Positions 23,772 through 31,621 of a stretch of 64,000 nt of DNA are shown one piece after another. Below the pieces are notes generated by a model. The model ran no database searches. It was not told where the DNA came from and saw only the letters and a list, made by a program, of their open reading frames with translations. Numbering within the stretch: position 1 is the stretch's first letter; every line of letters begins with the position of its first letter. The DNA is from an uncultured Aurantimonas sp. (GTDB lineage: Bacteria; Pseudomonadota; Alphaproteobacteria; Rhizobiales; Rhizobiaceae), in contig CANKZU010000003.1 of assembly GCA_947488615.1 (NCBI GenBank), positions 248,001 through 312,000 on the forward strand, in the 5' to 3' direction. The position numbers and the translations under genes were made by a program.

Positions 23772-24491
23772 TCAGTCCGTGACGATCGTGGCGCGGCCGC
23801 CGCCCGACAGAATTCTGGCGAATTCGCCTTTCTCGTGGATGGAGAAGACGACGATCGGAATATGATTTTCGCGCGCCAGAGCAACCGCGGCAACGTCCAT
23901 GACGGCCAGGCCTTTCTGCAGGACGGCGTCGTGGGTCAGCCGATCGTAGCGTACGGCGTCGGGGTCGCGCTTGGGGTCGGCGGAGTAGATGCCATCGACC
24001 TGCGTGGCCTTGAACAAGGCGGTCGCGCCCATTTCCGCGGCACGCAGGGCGCCGGCGGAATCGGTGGTGAAGAACGGATTGCCGGTGCCGCCGGCGAAGA
24101 TCACCACGCGGCCGGCCGCCTGATGCGCCAGCGCGGTTCGCTGGGAGAAGCTTTCGCAGATCTCGGGCATGGCGATAGCGGACAGGACGATCGTCTCGAC
24201 GCCCATTTTGATAAGCGAGGTCCTGAGCGCCAGGGCATTGATGACGGTACCCAGCATGCCCATGTGATCGCCCGTCACCCGGTCGCCCCCCTTGGAGGCG
24301 ACCGCAACGCCGCGGAAGATATTGCCGCCGCCGATGACAATGGAAATCTCGACGCCAAGGGCGCGCGCCTCGGCGATGTCAGCGGCGATACGATCGGCCA
24401 CAGCGACATCGATGCCGAAGCCTTGGGAGCCCATCAGCGCTTCACCGGAGACCTTGAGAAGAACCCGCCGATACCGGACTTCGGTTGTCAT
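23772..24491 (-). CDS. pyrH: Uridylate kinase
   Basis: A 239-residue hexameric UMP kinase of the amino-acid-kinase fold, making UDP for pyrimidine nucleotide synthesis. It begins with [14 protein letters not shown] (ATP-binding GEAL) and contains [29 protein letters not shown], and the C-terminal [18 protein letters not shown]. It lies between tsf and frr, in the standard order; a terminator-like hairpin stands between tsf and pyrH. Confidence 0.95.
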   Translation of the reverse strand: MTTEVRYRRVLLKVSGEALMGSQGFGIDVAVADRIAADIAEARALGVEISIVIGGGNIFRGVAVASKGGDRVTGDHMGMLGTVINALALRTSLIKMGVETIVLSAIAMPEICESFSQRTALAHQAAGRVVIFAGGTGNPFFTTDSAGALRAAEMGATALFKATQVDGIYSADPKRDPDAVRYDRLTHDAVLQKGLAVMDVAAVALARENHIPIVVFSIHEKGEFARILSGGGRATIVTD

Positions 24492-24655
24492 CGATCACCT
24501 TGCTTGCGTCCGTGGAGAACCTGAAGGCGCGGCGATGAAGACGCGCCAGGCCTCGCCGGAACGAGTACGGGAGACGCCTCGCCGCCGACCGGCAAGGCCC
24601 TTGGATTTCGTGGCGGAGCCCTGATCCGGGTCCACCAATTCGAGGATGCGATACA

Positions 24656-24687
24656 ATAAGGGCGCCCGCTTGTGAAGCGGACGCCCT
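24656..24687 (-). terminator. Hairpin after tsf
   Basis: Read on the minus strand, AGGGCGTCCGCTT, a 3-base loop, and AAGCGGGCGCCCT form a 13-bp stem with a single mismatch, followed by TATTGT. It lies 50 bp past the tsf stop and would end or attenuate the rpsB-tsf transcript before pyrH. Confidence 0.65.
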
Positions 24688-24737
24688 CTTCTGTCTGAAC
24701 TCAGGCCTCTTCCCAACGCGGAATGCCGGGCCGATGC

Positions 24738-25664
24738 TTACTTTTTGCCGGCGACCGCGGCGACTTCGGCGGCGAAGTCGGTCTCTTCCTTTTCGACCCC
24801 TTCGCCGAGCGCGAATCGCGCGAAGGCGACGATCTTGGCGGGAGCGCCGAAACCGGCTTCCGCCTCGGCCAGCGCCTTCTCGACGGTCAGATCCGGGTTG
24901 ATGACGAAGGCCTGCTTGAGAAGAACGACCTCCTCGTAGAATTTGCGCAGGCGTCCTTCCACCATCTTCTCGATGATGTTCTCCGGCTTGCCCGACTGGC
25001 GCGCCTGCTCGACGAAGATCGCCCGCTCCCGCTCGACAGTGGAGGCGTCGATTTCTTCAGCGGACAGCGCCAGCGGATTGGTCGCGGCGACATGCATCGC
25101 CACCTGACGGCCGAACTGGTTCAGCGCAGCCTTGTCGCCAGCCGATTCGATCGCCACGAGAACGCCGAGCTTGCCGAGACCGTCGACCACCTGATTGTGG
25201 ATGTAGGTCGCCACGACGCCTTCGCCGACGCTCAGCATCGCCGAACGGCGCAGGGTCATGTTCTCGCCGATCGTGCCGATGGCATCCTTGATCGTGTCGT
25301 TCACGCTCTTGGAGGAACCGGGATAGGTCGCCGCGCCGACCGCCTCGACAGAGCCATCGGTCGTCAGGGCGACGTTGGTGACATCGCGCACGAGTGACTG
25401 GAAGGCGTCATTGCGGGCGACGAAATCGGTTTCCGAGTTCACCTCGACGACGACGGCCTTGGACCCCTCGGCCGCGACCCCGACAAGCCCTTCTGCGGCC
25501 GTGCGGCCAGACTTCTTGTCTGCCTTGGCGATGCCCTTGGTGCGCAGCCAGTCGACCGCCGCTTCCATGTTACCGTCGTTCTCGGCCAGAGCGGTCTTGC
25601 AGTCCATCATGCCGGCGCCGGTCAGGTCGCGCAGCTCTTTGACCATTGAAGCGGTGATTGCCAT
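24738..25664 (-). CDS. tsf: Translation elongation factor Ts
   Basis: A 308-residue guanine nucleotide exchange factor for EF-Tu. The start [20 protein letters not shown] is the conserved N-terminus (UBA-like domain with [12 protein letters not shown]); an extended form 20 codons longer has no support. The core has [16 protein letters not shown] near residue 80 and the dimerisation region with [18 protein letters not shown]. It lies downstream of rpsB after a 341-bp gap that contains a stable hairpin. Confidence 0.95.
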   Translation of the reverse strand: MAITASMVKELRDLTGAGMMDCKTALAENDGNMEAAVDWLRTKGIAKADKKSGRTAAEGLVGVAAEGSKAVVVEVNSETDFVARNDAFQSLVRDVTNVALTTDGSVEAVGAATYPGSSKSVNDTIKDAIGTIGENMTLRRSAMLSVGEGVVATYIHNQVVDGLGKLGVLVAIESAGDKAALNQFGRQVAMHVAATNPLALSAEEIDASTVERERAIFVEQARQSGKPENIIEKMVEGRLRKFYEEVVLLKQAFVINPDLTVEKALAEAEAGFGAPAKIVAFARFALGEGVEKEETDFAAEVAAVAGKK

Positions 25665-25687
25665 GTTTGCCTCTTCAGAAATAATTG

Positions 25688-25718
25688 GGCGCACCGGCTC
25701 GATGGGAACGGGTGCGCC
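25688..25718 (-). promoter_or_regulatory. Hairpin in the tsf leader
   Basis: GGCGCACC and GGTGCGCC form a perfect 8-bp stem with a 15-nt loop, ending 23 bp upstream of the tsf ATG; on the minus strand it is followed by AATTATTT. It could be an attenuator or a processing site in the rpsB-tsf message. The rest of the 25665-26005 gap shows only a second smaller hairpin (25964-25982). Confidence 0.4.
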
Positions 25719-26005
25719 GGACATGTGGCGCCTCGGTTATGGCACCTTGGTGGATCGAGTCGCGGCCGCGAGAGCCGGGCGAAGAAAAACGGAAGCTGGT
25801 TTTCCGCCGCCTCCGCGCTCTCATTCGATGCGATCACTGTGCCGGCGTTGAACCCGTGCGGTCCGAATTCGGCGTGATCTCGGCATGCTTCCTGAAAATC
25901 GTCCGAGACTTTCAAACAGGACCATGCGTCCGTTTGCTCATGCAATGCTTGAGAGCAAGCGTTCCGGCGTCAGTCACGCCGGGACCCTTGCTTTTCGACA
26001 TTTGC

Positions 26006-26902
26006 TCAGGCGCCAGCCGCCTCGGTTTTCTCGTCGCCGGCGGCGTCAGCCTGCTCGGCAGCGACCGGCTCTTCAGCGGCGGCTGCGGCCGGAGCGGCTT
26101 CTTCACTTGCCGGAGCGGCTTCTTCGCTCGCCGGGGCCGCAACCGTCTCTTCCTCGATCACCTCTTCGACCGGTGCTTCTTCGAGCGCGCCGATGTCGAC
26201 GCCGGAATCGCCCTGCTGGCGAGCGATACCGTCCACCGCCGACCGGGCAATGAGGTCGCAATAGAGTGTGATCGCGCGCGCCGCGTCGTCATTGCCCGGG
26301 ATCGGGTAATCGATCGATGCTGGATCGCAGTTCGAATCCACCACCGCGACGATCGGGATATGCAGCCGCTTGGCCTCCTCGATCGCGATCGACTCCTTGT
26401 TGGTGTCGACGATGAAGATCATGTCCGGGACGCCGCCCATGTCACGGATTCCGCCGAGCGCCCGGTCGAGCTTGTCGCGCTCGCGCTGTAGTGTCAGGCG
26501 TTCCTTCTTGGTGAAGCCCTGGGCTTCGCCAGCGAGCATCTCGTCGAGCTTGCGCAGGCGCTGGATCGACTTGGAGATCGTGTTCCAGTTGGTCAGCATG
26601 CCGCCGAGCCAGCGGGCGTTGACGTAGTACTGGGCCGAACGCTGCGCTGCGTCCGCGATGATGTCAGACGCCTGACGCTTGGTGCCGACGAAGAGCACGC
26701 GGCCGCCACGGGCGACCGTATCGGAGACGGCCTGCAGAGCGCGGTGCAGAAGCGGCACCGTCTGCGCGAGATCGAGAATGTGGATATTGTTGCGCGCGCC
26801 GAAGATATAGGGCGCCATTTTCGGGTTCCAGCGGTGAGTCTGGTGACCGAAATGGACGCCCGCTTCGAGAAGCTGGCGCATGGAATAGTCTGGCAATGCC
26901 AT
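26006..26902 (-). CDS. rpsB: 30S ribosomal protein S2 with an acidic C-terminal tail
   Basis: A 298-residue ribosomal protein. The core (1-240) is standard: [57 protein letters not shown] and [13 protein letters not shown]. After about residue 240 comes a roughly 58-residue tail rich in Ala and Glu with a tandem repeat (APASEEA twice), low-complexity and lacking in E. coli S2 (241 residues); similar tails occur in other alphaproteobacteria. AAGGAAAC precedes the ATG. An IS1-family element is inserted 170 bp upstream. Confidence 0.96.
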   Translation of the reverse strand: MALPDYSMRQLLEAGVHFGHQTHRWNPKMAPYIFGARNNIHILDLAQTVPLLHRALQAVSDTVARGGRVLFVGTKRQASDIIADAAQRSAQYYVNARWLGGMLTNWNTISKSIQRLRKLDEMLAGEAQGFTKKERLTLQRERDKLDRALGGIRDMGGVPDMIFIVDTNKESIAIEEAKRLHIPIVAVVDSNCDPASIDYPIPGNDDAARAITLYCDLIARSAVDGIARQQGDSGVDIGALEEAPVEEVIEEETVAAPASEEAAPASEEAAPAAAAAEEPVAAEQADAAGDEKTEAAGA

Positions 26903-27063
26903 GGTATGTTTCCTTTACCGGTTGAGCCTCCACGGAAAGAAGCGGCCGGATGCCGCCACCGGTGGATCGCGTCGTTCGAGCAGAACTCGACCGTCGAAAC
27001 CCGACTTCCGTGTGTGGAATGGACGCGCCGATACACCAAAAGCCGCAACGAGGCAAGCCAAGT

Positions 27064-27071
27064 GCGCATCC
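27064..27071. repeat. Target-site duplication, left copy
   Basis: GCGCATCC directly abuts the left inverted repeat and is repeated exactly at 30133-30140. Eight bp is in the range known for the IS1 family. Confidence 0.92.
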
Positions 27072-27091
27072 GGTAGTGGGTCACTCTGAAA
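27072..27091 (+). repeat. Left terminal inverted repeat
   Basis: GGTAGTGGGTCACTCTGAAA, identical over 20 bp to the reverse complement of 30113-30132. Like other IS1-family ends it begins GGT. The transposase stop codon lies inside it (27081-27083). Confidence 0.93.
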
Positions 27092-27974
27092 CTGCCGCCT
27101 TCTTTTTGTAAGGGCCGCGAGTGCGGGGCTGTTCCGCTTCGACCGCTTCTACCAACGCGACGATATCCCCGATCTCCCAAAGGCGGTCAGCAACACCAGC
27201 GGCCATCGCCGGGGTTACACGAAGCGTCTTATGGATGCGAACGAAGTTGTAATACATCATGTGCAGCGCGACCGCATGAGCGTGGTTCTCGACCTTCTTC
27301 GAGAATGCGTTGGTCAGGCGGGTAAAGCGGCGCATGTGCATCCGCATGGTCAGGTTCTGGCGCTCGACATAGCTGGTCGAAACATGCGCTTCGTCGGGAT
27401 TACCTTCGACCCGACGCTTGCGGATACCAGTGCATTCGGCGGGGCTGTAGCGAACGTCCGCGCCTTTACCGCCAACCGACCCGTAAAGCTTCACTAGCTG
27501 AGCGTAGTCAACGTCTGCGCCGAATGCGCCTTCGACCGCTTCTAGATAAGCGCGGTGCCCGTCGCTGGTAAGTTGAACGCGGTTCGAAAGACGCGACGCG
27601 AGATCGTCCATAAACCACATGGCGTATTCGCCATCGCGACCGCCGACGAGGTAGGACAGGATCATCTTGCTGTCCGCGTCGATAGCCGTCCAAGTCCAAG
27701 TGTCGCCCGCGCCTTCGGGCGCACCCTTCGCGCTCGCCACGTTCTTTTGCTTCGCGTAGGTAAACGACCAAATCTCATCTACCTGGATGCGCGAAGCTTT
27801 GACGTCGCGCACGTTGGCGTCGTGATAGGCGGCGCAAGCCTTGCCAGCGTCGATCAGCAGCTTTGCGACAGTGTTCTTGCTCGCTCCGGTCATGCGGGTG
27901 ATCGCGCGAATGCTCATCCCCTCGCAGAGCATGTGGAGGATTTGGGCGCGGTCCTTGGGGGCAAGCTTTCTCAT
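27081..27974 (-). CDS. IS1-family DDE transposase
   Basis: A 297-residue single-frame transposase. N-terminal helix-turn-helix: [20 protein letters not shown], then [15 protein letters not shown]. Catalytic core: first Asp in [12 protein letters not shown] (about residue 80), second Asp in [12 protein letters not shown] (about 145), and Glu in [17 protein letters not shown] (about 215), followed by the basic segment usual for IS1 DDEK enzymes. It ends with a basic tail (GPYKKKAA). A strong promoter (TTGACG, 17 bp, TATAAA) stands so close that the mRNA would begin at about the ATG of MRKLAPKDR at 27974, which I take as start; an ATG 6 bp upstream is the alternative. The stop lies in the inverted repeat. 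Confidence 0.9.
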   Translation of the reverse strand: MRKLAPKDRAQILHMLCEGMSIRAITRMTGASKNTVAKLLIDAGKACAAYHDANVRDVKASRIQVDEIWSFTYAKQKNVASAKGAPEGAGDTWTWTAIDADSKMILSYLVGGRDGEYAMWFMDDLASRLSNRVQLTSDGHRAYLEAVEGAFGADVDYAQLVKLYGSVGGKGADVRYSPAECTGIRKRRVEGNPDEAHVSTSYVERQNLTMRMHMRRFTRLTNAFSKKVENHAHAVALHMMYYNFVRIHKTLRVTPAMAAGVADRLWEIGDIVALVEAVEAEQPRTRGPYKKKAAVSE

Positions 27975-27981
27975 GTCCATC

Positions 27982-28010
27982 TTTATATGGACCTTTATGC
28001 GTAGCGTCAA
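27982..28010 (-). promoter_or_regulatory. Promoter of the transposase gene
   Basis: On the minus strand TTGACG (28005-28010), a 17-bp spacer and TATAAA (27982-27987). The -10 box ends 7 bp before the ATG at 27974, so the transcript should start at or next to that ATG. Confidence 0.65.
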
Positions 28011-28022
28011 GGATAAAAGAGA

Positions 28023-29123
28023 TTATGAAACCAAACGCAGATCGACCCGTCTCGGTGGTGTGCGAGCGCCCTTGCCCTCAATCGTCAGCATATTCGCTAA
28101 GCCAAACAATAACGCTTCGATTTCTGCAACTGGCACGCCAGTATCCTGAGTAATATTGTTTTTAGTTATTCCACGTTCGCGAATATCGTCAGTAATCTTT
28201 TGCCAGAAATAAGACTGCTCTCGCGCAATTCCTTCGGGTTCTTGTTTAAGCCAGCCGCGTCTAGACATTTCAACATACAAAGAATTGCAACGGCTATCGC
28301 TGATGATGCCAATTTCCCGTGCCCGATAGGCAAGGGCTGCTGCCGATACACGCCAGCGGCGTTTATATTTCACTAGATCATCCACACTGTAGATCGTCGT
28401 GGTGATAACCGCCCGCATGTCGGCCTCTGGCATGAGAAAGGCACCGGCAAATGCGTTCGCGTTCGCCTCAACAGGGCTGTTCTTTAATGCAGCAGCGGAA
28501 CCACCATGCTTGTCCATGCACAGATGCGCCAACTCGTGTCCCGCGTCGAAGCGACTGCGCTCGGCCGACTTGAACCTATTCAAAAAAACATAGGGAATGT
28601 CGTCACGCCAAACTGAAAATGCGTCCACATCTTTGGTATTCTCGGCGAGAGAGAAAACCCGGATGCCCTTGGCCTCAAGCAAATGGACCATGTTCTCAAT
28701 TGGCTTGTCGCCCAATCGCCATTGCTGGCGCAGAATACGTGCGGCTGCGTCCGGCGCGATTCCGCCGCCTAGATCGGGCAATTCGGGTTCTGTAAGCGCG
28801 TAATCGCGAGACACCCAATCATCCAACAGATAAGCCATTGACCCAGAGGCTAGGGCAGCGCGCATGATCCGCGCGCTCTTGCTAGCTAGTCCTCGAAAAC
28901 TGGCATTGTCAGTACGTGGACAATCAATATCCGCGCCAAAAAAGAAATTGATGGGAAAATTCAGTTTCTCCGCCATGCGGTCGATTATCTCGGGCGACGG
29001 GACTAATTCGCCGCTCTCGTATCGAAGAATAGTATTGGTCGCGAGATTCACTTCGTCAGCGAATCCCTTCTTGCTCATCGCCCGGCGCTCCCGGGCGATG
29101 GTAAGGCGCATCGGATTGAACAT
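28023..29123 (-). CDS. XRE-family regulator fused to an ImmA/IrrE metallopeptidase domain
   Basis: A 366-residue passenger protein. Residues 1-65 are a Cro/C1-type helix-turn-helix (MRLTIARERRAMSKKGFADE, then NTILRYESGELVPSPEIIDR). Residues about 160-270 are an ImmA/IrrE peptidase: AGHELAHLCMDKH has the zinc motif HELAH, and EANANAFAGAFLMP supplies the third ligand region. The C-terminal 90 residues are not recognised. Such proteins act as antitoxins, or cleave phage or stress repressors. It starts 2 bp after the 216-codon gene, so the two are co-translated. Base composition is visibly AT-richer than the chromosome around. A 40-bp palindrome ahead of the pair is the likely operator. Confidence 0.85.
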   Translation of the reverse strand: MFNPMRLTIARERRAMSKKGFADEVNLATNTILRYESGELVPSPEIIDRMAEKLNFPINFFFGADIDCPRTDNASFRGLASKSARIMRAALASGSMAYLLDDWVSRDYALTEPELPDLGGGIAPDAAARILRQQWRLGDKPIENMVHLLEAKGIRVFSLAENTKDVDAFSVWRDDIPYVFLNRFKSAERSRFDAGHELAHLCMDKHGGSAAALKNSPVEANANAFAGAFLMPEADMRAVITTTIYSVDDLVKYKRRWRVSAAALAYRAREIGIISDSRCNSLYVEMSRRGWLKQEPEGIAREQSYFWQKITDDIRERGITKNNITQDTGVPVAEIEALLFGLANMLTIEGKGARTPPRRVDLRLVS

Positions 29124-29125
29124 GA

Positions 29126-29776
29126 TTACCCCTTGCGAGCGATCTCTGGTTGTTCAACTTCAGCAAATTCTTCAGGCACCGGACCGGGACGCCGCAAGCC
29201 AGGCTTCTCGCCCGGCTGGCACAGGACGATGCGCTGGGAATATTCCGCCACGAACCCCGAAATCAGTCCGCTCGGTCGAGAAATCTCCGCCGACAAGCTC
29301 TTGTCGCTGGCGTGGACGCAAAAATAGAGGAAGTCGTAATTCTCGATCGGGTCAATTTCCATGGCCGGATCGGCAAAAAGACGCCATTGCCTCCGGTCCT
29401 CGTTGCCCTTGATCGCCTTTTCCGCCTTCGGTCCCTTGTCCGAGATGCTAACGGGCGACTTCCCCAAGAAACCCGCTTGGGCATCCGTGTTCAGCGCCAC
29501 CAACTTGCGCTTCAACTGATCGTTGCGGATTCCCTCAAGCTGGTTGTGCGCGCACGAGACCCAACCCAAAGCCGTTAAGCGCTTGTCTTCTCGGAGAAAC
29601 CGCGTGAGCCAACGGCGCATTTCGTTACCGGGCGTGCTCGCAGGGTCGTTCGCGTTGACGTTCGCGCGCTCGCCCGCAGCTTTATCCAAGATGTCGAGCA
29701 TGACCTCCTTCGGAAGCCCAAGGGCGATCAACTGGGGAATGACCTCGAAGTCCTCGAACATGATTGGCTGCGGCAT
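29126..29776 (-). CDS. Unrecognised passenger protein, partner of the XRE-ImmA gene
   Basis: A 216-residue soluble protein (no signal peptide or membrane span) that I do not recognise. It begins MPQPIMFEDFEVIPQLIALG, with a helical first third (KEVMLDILDKAAGERANVNA), a central segment RRWLTRFLREDKRLTALGWV, an aromatic-rich patch WRLFADPAMEIDPIENYDFL and a Pro/Glu-rich C-terminus. Its stop is 2 bp before the XRE-ImmA ATG. It is transcribed first, straight behind a 40-bp palindrome. The arrangement, a small unknown protein coupled to an XRE-ImmA protein, matches toxin-antitoxin pairs, which makes it a candidate toxin; this is inference. A GCTAGG element precedes the ATG. Confidence 0.7.
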   Translation of the reverse strand: MPQPIMFEDFEVIPQLIALGLPKEVMLDILDKAAGERANVNANDPASTPGNEMRRWLTRFLREDKRLTALGWVSCAHNQLEGIRNDQLKRKLVALNTDAQAGFLGKSPVSISDKGPKAEKAIKGNEDRRQWRLFADPAMEIDPIENYDFLYFCVHASDKSLSAEISRPSGLISGFVAEYSQRIVLCQPGEKPGLRRPGPVPEEFAEVEQPEIARKG

Positions 29777-29787
29777 CCTAGCGCTCC

Positions 29788-29827
29788 GTTGCGATTCTCA
29801 GGATTAATTAATCACAGAAATCGCAAC
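29788..29827. promoter_or_regulatory. 40-bp nested palindrome, likely operator of the passenger operon
   Basis: Outer arms GTTGCGATT (29788-29796) and AATCGCAAC (29819-29827) and an inner palindrome GATTAATTAATC (29802-29813) share exactly the same centre, 29807/29808. It lies 11 bp upstream of the 216-codon gene. The two-level symmetry fits binding of dimers of the XRE protein. Confidence 0.7.
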
Positions 29828-29837
29828 GCCACAAGGC

Positions 29838-30056
29838 TTATTTGCTCCAGCGCTTCGCGGCCGCCTTCCGCGCGATCTCTGCTCGACGCTCTGGCGTCAT
29901 AGCAGCAGCGCGCGCCTTGCCGCCCCTCTTACCCATGGCTTGCGCGGCCTCGTCTTTCGGCGGGGGTAGTGCCTCAGCTTCTTCGCCGCTCGCGATATCC
30001 ACGATCAGCTTTGCAAGCTGGTTCGGGTCGCGGGGGCGTTTCGGGGTATTGCTCAT
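29838..30056 (-). CDS. Small basic passenger protein with a GKRGGKARA motif
   Basis: A 72-residue protein: MSNTPKRPRDPNQLAKLIVD at the N-terminus, an acidic Pro-rich middle (EEAEALPPPKDEA), and a basic Lys/Arg/Ala C-terminus with GKRGGKARAAAMTPERRAEI and ARKAAAKRW. Proteins with the KRPRDPNQLAK start and a GGKARA tail are widespread in proteobacteria and often carried by insertion elements; their role is unknown to me. The charge suggests nucleic-acid binding. It lies 46 bp inside the right end of the element. Confidence 0.75.
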   Translation of the reverse strand: MSNTPKRPRDPNQLAKLIVDIASGEEAEALPPPKDEAAQAMGKRGGKARAAAMTPERRAEIARKAAAKRWSK

Positions 30057-30112
30057 GGAATCAATATGGCACCTAGGCGCTAAGCATTCCAGTCTGCGTC
30101 AAGACGTCTAGA

Positions 30113-30132
30113 TTTCAGAGTGACCCACTACC
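30113..30132 (-). repeat. Right terminal inverted repeat
   Basis: TTTCAGAGTGACCCACTACC, the exact reverse complement of 27072-27091. Confidence 0.93.
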
Positions 30133-30140
30133 GCGCATCC
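30133..30140. repeat. Target-site duplication, right copy
   Basis: GCGCATCC, identical to 27064-27071, directly outside the right inverted repeat. Confidence 0.92.
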
Positions 30141-30183
30141 GGGCGCTCCCCATGACGGCATTGCGATGCTCCTCCCCGTCGGT

Positions 30184-31017
30184 TCAGGGGCAGTCGGGCA
30201 TTTCGAAAAGGTCGAGACTCGCGAGACCGCCGGCCAGGGTATAGCCGTCGAAGGTCAGCACCAGATCATCGGAGACGCCGTTCTCGTAGAGCGTATAGGC
30301 CGTCTCGAAGATCGGCAGGCCGTCCGGGTCGCTGTCGGAATTGTAAAAGGATTCGCTGATACGCCAGGCGGCGAAACCGGCGAGTTGGTCAGATAGAGAC
30401 GCGCCCCCGTCGCTTGGCGTCGCCTCGGCCACTTTCCCGTCGCGACGCGTGCCGGGCTCCGGAACCGGCGCGATCACCGCGGTGCTCGTCAAAAGCTTCT
30501 CGACCTCCTCGTCGCCATCATAGAGCCGTGTCTCGACGATCCGCGCGCCCGCCTTCGCCTGTTCGATTAGCGCGATCGTATGCTGCATCGGGAACAGAGA
30601 CTTTGGCACCTCGACGGTCCGAACCTTGGGGGCGGTCAAGGCGACCCGCGTCACGTCGCCTCGCGTCGACGCGGTGCCGATCACCGCATTCTCGGGACTG
30701 GCGTCGATGAAGGTCTTGGTCTCGAAATCGAAACGCTCACCGTCGGCGCTTTCAGTGGAATGAGTCTGCTGATCGGTGACGATCAGTTCCTGCTCCTGCT
30801 GAAAGCGTGCGACGAAGCGATAGTCGAGCTCGTAGGTTTCGCAGGTCTTCCGGCGCATCTCGATCGCGATCCGGCCCTGCGCGTCGACCAGATCGCCATC
30901 CCCCGCGCGCATCGACAGGTCGTAGGAGGCCCGGTGCGGCACCAGCTCCTGCGCCGAGGCAATGGCGGGAAGCGCCCCAACGAAACTGATTAAAAGCGGA
31001 AGGGTTGTCGCTCGCAT
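30184..31017 (-). CDS. EipB-type periplasmic envelope-integrity protein (DUF1849)
   Basis: A 277-residue exported protein. From the chosen start MRATTLPLLISFVGALPAIA it has a signal peptide ending near ASA-QE. The mature part opens LVPHRASYDLSMRAGDGD, close to the EipB start in Brucella, and includes TDQQTHSTESADGERFDFET. Two cysteines, one in KTCETYELDY and one in the last residues (MPDCP), match the conserved disulfide pair of EipB, whose spiral beta-barrel supports envelope integrity and is essential in Brucella. It is divergent from the RidA gene. The IS1 element lies 51 bp beyond its stop. Confidence 0.8.
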   Translation of the reverse strand: MRATTLPLLISFVGALPAIASAQELVPHRASYDLSMRAGDGDLVDAQGRIAIEMRRKTCETYELDYRFVARFQQEQELIVTDQQTHSTESADGERFDFETKTFIDASPENAVIGTASTRGDVTRVALTAPKVRTVEVPKSLFPMQHTIALIEQAKAGARIVETRLYDGDEEVEKLLTSTAVIAPVPEPGTRRDGKVAEATPSDGGASLSDQLAGFAAWRISESFYNSDSDPDGLPIFETAYTLYENGVSDDLVLTFDGYTLAGGLASLDLFEMPDCP

Positions 31018-31152
31018 GACGGGACGATCTTTCGCTGGATCGACGGATGGGCTACCGATCGATCGGATTTCGCAGTGCCCTATTCCGTGGGCTGAGACGC
31101 GCGGTATACCCATCCGGCGCTCCTATCCCTGAAGACGAAGGAAGACAACATC

Positions 31153-31620
31153 ATGGCCGATTCGATCGAGACCCGTCTGCGCGCCGCGGGCGTGACTCTG
31201 CCGGAGGCGGCGGCCCCTGCCGCTAACTACGTTCCCTACGTCGTGCATGGCCGGCTCCTGCAGACATCGGGCCAGCTTCCGATCGACGACGGCAAGCTGG
31301 CCGTCGTTGGCAAGCTCGGTGCCGGCGTCTCGCTCGAAGACGGTCAGGCGGCGGCGCGCCTTTGCGCGATCAACATTCTCGCGCAAGCCAACGCCGCGCT
31401 CGACGGCGACTGGCGCCGGGTCAACCGCCTCCTGAAGCTCACCGTGTTCGTGGCGAGCGACGCCAGCTTCACCGAACAGCACAAAGTCGCCAACGGCGCC
31501 TCGGATTTCCTGGTCGATATCCTCGGCGACAAGGGCCGCCATTCGCGCTCGGCGGTCGGTGTCCCGGCGCTGCCCCTGGACGCGGCTGTCGAAATCGAAG
31601 CGCTTTTCGAGATCGATTGA
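31153..31620 (+). CDS. RidA/YjgF-family protein
   Basis: A 155-residue member of the RidA (YjgF/YER057c/UK114) superfamily: MADSIETRLRAAGVTLPEAA, YVPYVVHGRLLQTSGQLPID, LCAINILAQANAALDGDW and AVGVPALPLDAAVEIEALFE. It belongs to the longer subgroup (about 150 residues) and lacks a clear Arg at the RidA imine-deaminase position as far as I can judge, so enamine/imine deaminase activity is uncertain. AAGGAAG precedes the ATG. It is 1 bp ahead of the phosphodiesterase gene. Confidence 0.85.
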   Translation: MADSIETRLRAAGVTLPEAAAPAANYVPYVVHGRLLQTSGQLPIDDGKLAVVGKLGAGVSLEDGQAAARLCAINILAQANAALDGDWRRVNRLLKLTVFVASDASFTEQHKVANGASDFLVDILGDKGRHSRSAVGVPALPLDAAVEIEALFEID

Positions 31621-31621
31621 C

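Larger units (their letters stand above)
27072..30132. mobile_element. Complete IS1-family element with three passenger genes
   Basis: A 3061-bp element bounded by perfect 20-bp inverted repeats (GGTAGTGGGTCACTCTGAAA) and flanked by an 8-bp direct repeat GCGCATCC, the footprint of transposition. It carries an IS1-type transposase at the left end and, on the same strand, an XRE-ImmA gene, a 216-codon gene and a 72-codon gene. Plain IS1 elements are about 0.7-1.2 kb, so two thirds of this element is cargo. Repeats and target duplication are exact, suggesting recent insertion. The site is between eipB and rpsB, 170 bp upstream of rpsB. Confidence 0.93.
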
